Translations under genes and position numbers: made by a program
Assembly: GCF_000069785.1 (NCBI RefSeq)
Contig: NC_010528.1
Coordinates: 1,364,001 to 1,428,000 of the forward strand
Source of the DNA: Cupriavidus taiwanensis LMG 19424
GTDB taxonomy: Bacteria; Pseudomonadota; Gammaproteobacteria; Burkholderiales; Burkholderiaceae
DNA length: 64,000 bases
Direction of reading: 5' to 3'
Shown here: piece by piece, positions 60,403-64,000 of the stretch
Layout of the letters: each line of letters begins with the position of its first letter
Position numbering within the stretch: position 1 is the stretch's first letter
Notes under the pieces: generated by a model
What the model was told of the DNA's origin: nothing
What the model saw: the letters and a program-made list of their open reading frames with translations, nothing else
Databases searched by the model: none

Positions 60403-61664
60403 CCGCGCGGCTGGAAGTGGCGCAGGAAGTCCACAAACACTTCGGCGGCCAGCTGCGCATCGTCGGCGGTGATGGTCTCCAGCGGGTTGTGGCTGATGCC
60501 GCCGTTGCCGCAGCGCACGAACAACATGGCCACGTCGGTGACCCGCTGCATCATCATGGCATCATGGCCGGCGCCGGACGGCAGCTCGAACGCCTGCAGC
60601 CCGCGCTTCTTCAGCACCGCCCCGAACTGATCCATCAGCCAGCGCGCGCACGGCGCGTTGTTGACCGGCGGCACGCGCTCCACCTGCGCGGTCAGCCCGC
60701 GACGCGCGGCAATCTGCGCGATACCGGCGACGATGTCGGCGATGGCGGCCTCGCGGATGCCGTCCTCGCCGGCGCGGATGTCCATCGAGAACGTGCAGGC
60801 CGCCGGGATGACATTGCTTGACCCGTCCGGCACCTGCAGCTGGCCCACCGTGCCGACCAGCGTCGGCGCCGCCGCGCAGCGCTGCTCGACCAGCAGGATC
60901 ATCTCCGCCGCGCCCGCCGCGGCGTCGCGGCGCATGCCCATCGGCGTGGTGCCGGCATGGCTGGCAAGGCCTTCGACGCGGACCGAGAAACGGCTGCTGC
61001 CGGCAATCTGCGTGACCACGCCCAGCGGCAGGCCATGGTGCAGCAGCACCGGCCCTTGTTCGATATGCACTTCGACAAAACCCAGCAGCGACGCCGGGTC
61101 GAGCGCTGCGGCGCGCAGCGCCTGCAGGTCGCCGGCGCCGGGCAGGCCGGATACCGCCAGCGCCTCGCGCAGGGTCACACCGTCAGTATCCTGGCGCTCT
61201 AGCAGGGCGGGGTCGAAGCGCCCGGCCAGCACGCTGCTGGCAAGAAAACTGGTCTTGAAGCGCAGCCCTTCCTCCTCGGCAAAGGCCACCACGTCGACGT
61301 GATAGGGCAGGCGGATGCCGGCCTGGTTCAGCGCGCCGATAACGGCGATGGGCAGCAGGATGCCAAGCCGGCCGTCATAGCGCCCGCCATTGCGCACGGT
61401 ATCGAAGTGTGAACCGGTCATCAGCACGCGGGCGTCGCCAGCCGCGGGGTCGGCGGCATAGCGGCCGATGACATTGCCGATGGCATCGATGCGCACCTGC
61501 ATGCCGGCGGCCGCCATCCACTGCGCCAGCAGGTCCTGTGCCGCGCGGTGGGCCGGGGTCAGGTACGCGCAGGTCAGTCCGCCCTCCATGTCGGAGAAGC
61601 GGGCCAGTTCGTCGGCATGGGCGAGGATGGTGTCGCCGAGAGAAGCGGAAGCGGGTTGCGTCAT
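60399..61664 (-). CDS. M20-family Zn-dependent amidohydrolase (carbamoylase/allantoate amidohydrolase-like)
   Basis: 421 residues from ATG 61664. Zinc-binding motifs TGSHFDTVRNGGRYDG and AEEEGLRF, then VEVHIEQGP and a dimerisation domain, the signature of N-carbamoyl-L-amino acid hydrolases, ureidoglycolate/allantoate amidohydrolases and beta-ureidopropionases. Which of these cannot be told from sequence. Its TAG stop overlaps the TAG of the convergent small protein by two bases, so the coding ends share the sequence CTAG. Confidence 0.85.
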   Translation of the reverse strand: MTQPASASLGDTILAHADELARFSDMEGGLTCAYLTPAHRAAQDLLAQWMAAAGMQVRIDAIGNVIGRYAADPAAGDARVLMTGSHFDTVRNGGRYDGRLGILLPIAVIGALNQAGIRLPYHVDVVAFAEEEGLRFKTSFLASSVLAGRFDPALLERQDTDGVTLREALAVSGLPGAGDLQALRAAALDPASLLGFVEVHIEQGPVLLHHGLPLGVVTQIAGSSRFSVRVEGLASHAGTTPMGMRRDAAAGAAEMILLVEQRCAAAPTLVGTVGQLQVPDGSSNVIPAACTFSMDIRAGEDGIREAAIADIVAGIAQIAARRGLTAQVERVPPVNNAPCARWLMDQFGAVLKKRGLQAFELPSGAGHDAMMMQRVTDVAMLFVRCGNGGISHNPLETITADDAQLAAEVFVDFLRHFQPRG

Positions 61665-61717
61665 GGCGGTACGGCTAAGGGGCAAAGAGGTCGGGAATGG
61701 CGGGCGTGGACGGCGCG

Positions 61718-62554
61718 CTAGCTGTTGCGGACCCAGGTTTTCCAGGCGATCCACAGCTTGCGCAGCGGTGTCAGCGCGATGCGCTGGTTCAGTACCTGGA
61801 ACTGGCTGGCTTCCAGTTCATCGAGCAGCGCATGGTAGATCGCGCCCATCAGCAGGCCGGCGCGCTGGGCGCGGCGGTCCTGCCGGGGCAGCAGCGCCAG
61901 CGCCTCCTGGTACAGCGCGCGTGCCCGCCCGGCGTGGTACTGCATCAGGGCGACAAAGCGCCCGGAATGCTCGCCCTTGAGGATTTCGGAGGCCGGCACC
62001 TGGAACTGCTGCAGCGTATTGACCGGCAGGTAGATGCGCCCGCGCCGGGCATCCTCGCCGACATCGCGCAGGATATTGACCAGCTGCAGCGACTGGCCAA
62101 GCTTTTCGGCAAAGACCAGCGTCTGCGGATCGGTGTAGCCGAACAGGCGCGCGCTGAGCGTGCCCACCACGCCGGCCACGCAGTGGCAGTAGCGGGACAG
62201 GCCGGCCTCGTCCAGGTAGCGGGTCTGCGTCAGGTCCATTTCCATGCCTTCCAGCACCTCGGCCATCTCGGCCTGGCTCAGGCCGGCGCTGGCGACATGC
62301 GGCTGCAGGGCCTGGGTGGTCGGGTGGGTTGGCGCGCCGTCGAACAGGCGGCGCAGCTCGGCACGCCACCAGTCGAGCTGCTGGTGGGCCAGGCCGGCGT
62401 CATGGGTGTCGTCGACCACGTCGTCGACCTCGCGGCACCATGCGTACAGCGCGGTAATGGCACGGCGCCGCTCGGCCGGCAGGAACAGGAAGCTGTAATA
62501 GAAGCTCGAGCCGCTCTGGGCGACTTTCTCTTGGCAATACTGATCGGGCGTCAC
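61718..62554 (-). CDS. hpnD: Presqualene diphosphate synthase HpnD
   Basis: 278 residues, squalene/phytoene-synthase fold. N-terminal SSFYYSFLFLPAERRRAI and aspartate-rich motifs DDVVDDTHD and VNILRDVGEDARRGR. The N-terminal segment and length fit HpnD, which condenses farnesyl diphosphate to presqualene diphosphate in the HpnCDE route to squalene and hopanoids. HpnC, HpnE and the cyclase are not seen in the window. Starts divergently from the RND adaptor. Confidence 0.85.
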   Translation of the reverse strand: MTPDQYCQEKVAQSGSSFYYSFLFLPAERRRAITALYAWCREVDDVVDDTHDAGLAHQQLDWWRAELRRLFDGAPTHPTTQALQPHVASAGLSQAEMAEVLEGMEMDLTQTRYLDEAGLSRYCHCVAGVVGTLSARLFGYTDPQTLVFAEKLGQSLQLVNILRDVGEDARRGRIYLPVNTLQQFQVPASEILKGEHSGRFVALMQYHAGRARALYQEALALLPRQDRRAQRAGLLMGAIYHALLDELEASQFQVLNQRIALTPLRKLWIAWKTWVRNS

Positions 62555-63017
62555 GCCGGTCTCGGGTCGAAAATGGGGAAACCGCGGGGAACCCGCGGAA
62601 TAGCGGGGCTGCCGGGCCGACGAGTGTCAGCCGCGTCGCGGCGCGCCGATTGTAGCACCGCGGGCGAATGGCCCCCGGGGCCGCCTGGCGCGGTTCGCGG
62701 CCGTGGCGCGCCGCTGAAGGTTCCTTCCAGGCGTTTCGTCGCCTGCCGTTTGACGCACCCCGGGGCGGTCGTTATATTACTGACCGGCAAGTTATTTAGT
62801 GCCTGTGCCGGCTTTCCGGCCGTGCGCCGGCCACCGTCAGGCTGCCGCCTCTGCCCGCCACATTCAGCCGCTACATGGCCCGGCGCGAAGGGGCCGAGCG
62901 TGGCCCGCCTGGTCTGTCCCGTCCATCCCGACTCGTTGCCTACCGATGCCAGTGCTTTGCCATGTGCCGGAACTTGCGGCCGCGGATACCTCCGCCCCCC
63001 CTGTCACCCCCGTCGTC
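62555..63017. other. Divergent promoter region of hpnD and the RND efflux gene
   Basis: 463 bp without a credible gene. The middle contains a clear plus-strand promoter (62750-62778) and a leader of about 230 nt. An in-frame ATG at 62946 could extend the RND adaptor by 24 residues, but the lipoprotein signal favours the later start. Confidence 0.55.
62750..62778 (+). promoter_or_regulatory. Promoter of the RND efflux operon
   Basis: TTGACG (62750-62755), 17 bp, TATATT (62773-62778). The A/T-rich sequence around the -10 and start (GTTATATTACTGACCGGCAA, then GTTATTTAG) could include a repressor site, as RND operons are often TetR-controlled; no regulator gene is in view. Confidence 0.65.
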
Positions 63018-64000
63018 ATGAAGCTGCTGCGGCAGGCCAGGCGCTGCGATGGCATGGCCGTGGCGGCGCTGTCACTGGTCGGTGCGCTGGTGCTGGGCGG
63101 CTGCGGCAAGCCGCCGGAGTCGGCGCCGGAGATCCGCCCGGTGCGCATGATGCAACTCAGCCCGCACAGTGGCAAGACCGCCTTCGAGTTTTCCGGCGAC
63201 GTGCGCCCGCGCGTCGAGTCGCGGCTCGGCTTCCGCGTCGGCGGCAAGATCGCGGCCAGGCTGGTCGATGTCGGCGCCGTGGTCAGCAAGGGCCAGCCGC
63301 TGGCCCGGCTCGATCCCGCCGACCTGTCGCTGGCCGAGGCCGGTTCGCGCGCCCAGTTCGAGGCCGCCCGCACCGACCGCGACCTCGCCGCGGCGGACCT
63401 GAAGCGCTACAACGACCTGTTCGCCAAGGGCTTTATCAGCGCCGCCGAGCAGCACCGGCGCCAGGCCAGCTTCGATGCCGCCGAAGCGCGCCTGCGCCAG
63501 GCCCAGGCCGGGCTGCGCAGCCAGTCCAACCAGACTGCCTATGCCGTGCTGCATGCCGACGCCGACGGCGTGGTCACCGCCATCGACGCCGAGGTGGGCC
63601 AGGTGGTCACCCCGGGCCAGCCGGTGGTGCGGGTGGCGCAGACCGCCGAGAAGGAGGTGGCCATCGGCCTGCCCGAGGACCAGGTCGGCCTGCTGCGCGG
63701 GCTGACTGACGTGACCGTCCATACCTGGGCCGAGCCGCAGCGCGCGCTGCCCGGCCGCGTGCGCGAGATCGCCGCAGCGGCGGACCCGGTCACGCGCACC
63801 TATGCCACCCGCGTGAGCGTGCCCAACCCGCCCGCCGACCTCAAGCTGGGCATGACCGCGGTGGTGACCTTCGTGCGCAACGGTGCCGCGCCGGCGCTGC
63901 GCGTGCCACTGACCGCGCTGCTGCAGGAGCAGGGTCGCGACATGGTCTGGGTCTACGATGCCCCCTCCGGCACGGTCAAGCCGGTGGCGGTGACGCTGGG
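63018..64000 (+). CDS. RND efflux pump periplasmic adaptor (membrane fusion protein), N-terminal part
   Basis: At least 327 codons, truncated by the right edge. Lipoprotein signal with lipobox VLGGC-G (about residues 25-30), then a biotinyl-lipoyl-like hairpin domain (GRVG/RVGGKIAARLVDVGAVVSKGQPLARLD), a helical hairpin (AADLKRYNDLFAKGFISAAEHRRQ), and the beta-barrel domain. This is the HlyD/AcrA type lipoprotein that couples an RND pump to an outer-membrane channel. The pump gene should lie to the right. Drug or solvent substrate unknown. Confidence 0.85.
   Translation, partial: MKLLRQARRCDGMAVAALSLVGALVLGGCGKPPESAPEIRPVRMMQLSPHSGKTAFEFSGDVRPRVESRLGFRVGGKIAARLVDVGAVVSKGQPLARLDPADLSLAEAGSRAQFEAARTDRDLAAADLKRYNDLFAKGFISAAEQHRRQASFDAAEARLRQAQAGLRSQSNQTAYAVLHADADGVVTAIDAEVGQVVTPGQPVVRVAQTAEKEVAIGLPEDQVGLLRGLTDVTVHTWAEPQRALPGRVREIAAAADPVTRTYATRVSVPNPPADLKLGMTAVVTFVRNGAAPALRVPLTALLQEQGRDMVWVYDAPSGTVKPVAVTL

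Noticed and set aside
1..64000. tRNA, rRNA, CRISPR, insertion sequences or prophage genes
   Set aside because: No cloverleaf with a CCA-ready end, no rRNA segments, no regularly spaced direct repeats, and no transposase, integrase or phage structural genes were recognised.

Overview
The window is GC-rich (roughly two thirds G+C), gene-dense bacterial chromosome that looks like the main chromosome of a Cupriavidus species (Burkholderiales). The anchor is the poly(3-hydroxybutyrate) locus phaC1-phaA-phaB1-phaR at 30.8-35.6 kb, with bktB a few kb downstream. PhaA, PhaB1, PhaR and BktB have the lengths known for C. necator H16. The phaC1 promoter has the H16 arrangement TTGACA-N18-AACAAT, but PhaC1 is 593 rather than 589 residues, so this is a close relative rather than H16. 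These comparisons are from memory, not a search. No rRNA, tRNA, CRISPR array, prophage or insertion sequence is visible.

Layout. 1-10.7 kb: an aerobic benzoyl-CoA (box) catabolic cluster. It holds boxB (cut by the window edge) and boxC on the minus strand, the regulator boxR, then on the plus strand benzoate-CoA ligase, an alpha/beta hydrolase and a five-gene branched-chain-type ABC importer. TGCA-type sites overlap both promoters. 11-16 kb: potassium transporter kup, a small secreted repeat protein, a hydrolase-LuxR fusion regulator and two Hsp20 chaperones. 16-21.2 kb: arnT-like and arnA-decarboxylase-like envelope genes divergent from a PmrAB/QseBC-like two-component system, with a PmrA-box-like element between them. 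21.3-30.3 kb: housekeeping genes (tex, a coiled-coil secreted protein, ydcH, a dinG/yoaA helicase, bamD, rluD, pgeF).

30-41 kb: the PHB locus, a convergent RelE/HigB-type toxin-antitoxin pair, dusC, rimO, bktB and a secreted protein. 41-45 kb: a PLP-dependent lyase, a DUF2789 protein and a Fur-box-headed DUF3325-DUF3649-PepSY operon. A 29-bp-arm inverted repeat separates it from serB. 46-56 kb: two M20 peptidase-family hydrolases (one exported, one argE), mfd, ispD-ispF, a GNAT acetyltransferase and the ahpC-ahpD peroxidase pair. 56-64 kb: an MHS-type transporter, an EnvZ/OmpR (RisS/RisA-like) pair, a small basic secreted protein, a carbamoylase-type hydrolase, hopanoid gene hpnD and an RND efflux adaptor cut by the right edge.

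How the genes work together. Benzoate would enter through the ABC system, be activated to benzoyl-CoA and be opened by BoxABC towards acetyl-CoA and succinyl-CoA. BoxR, a benzoyl-CoA-sensing repressor family, would control both arms. Acetyl-CoA is the substrate of PhaA-PhaB-PhaC, and BktB handles longer beta-ketothiolase substrates. Most of the window is ordinary core chromosome. I found no convincing wholly new system. The parts that most deserve a second look are the regulatory elements, the hydrolase-LuxR regulator beside the repeat protein, and the toxin-antitoxin pair beside the PHB genes.
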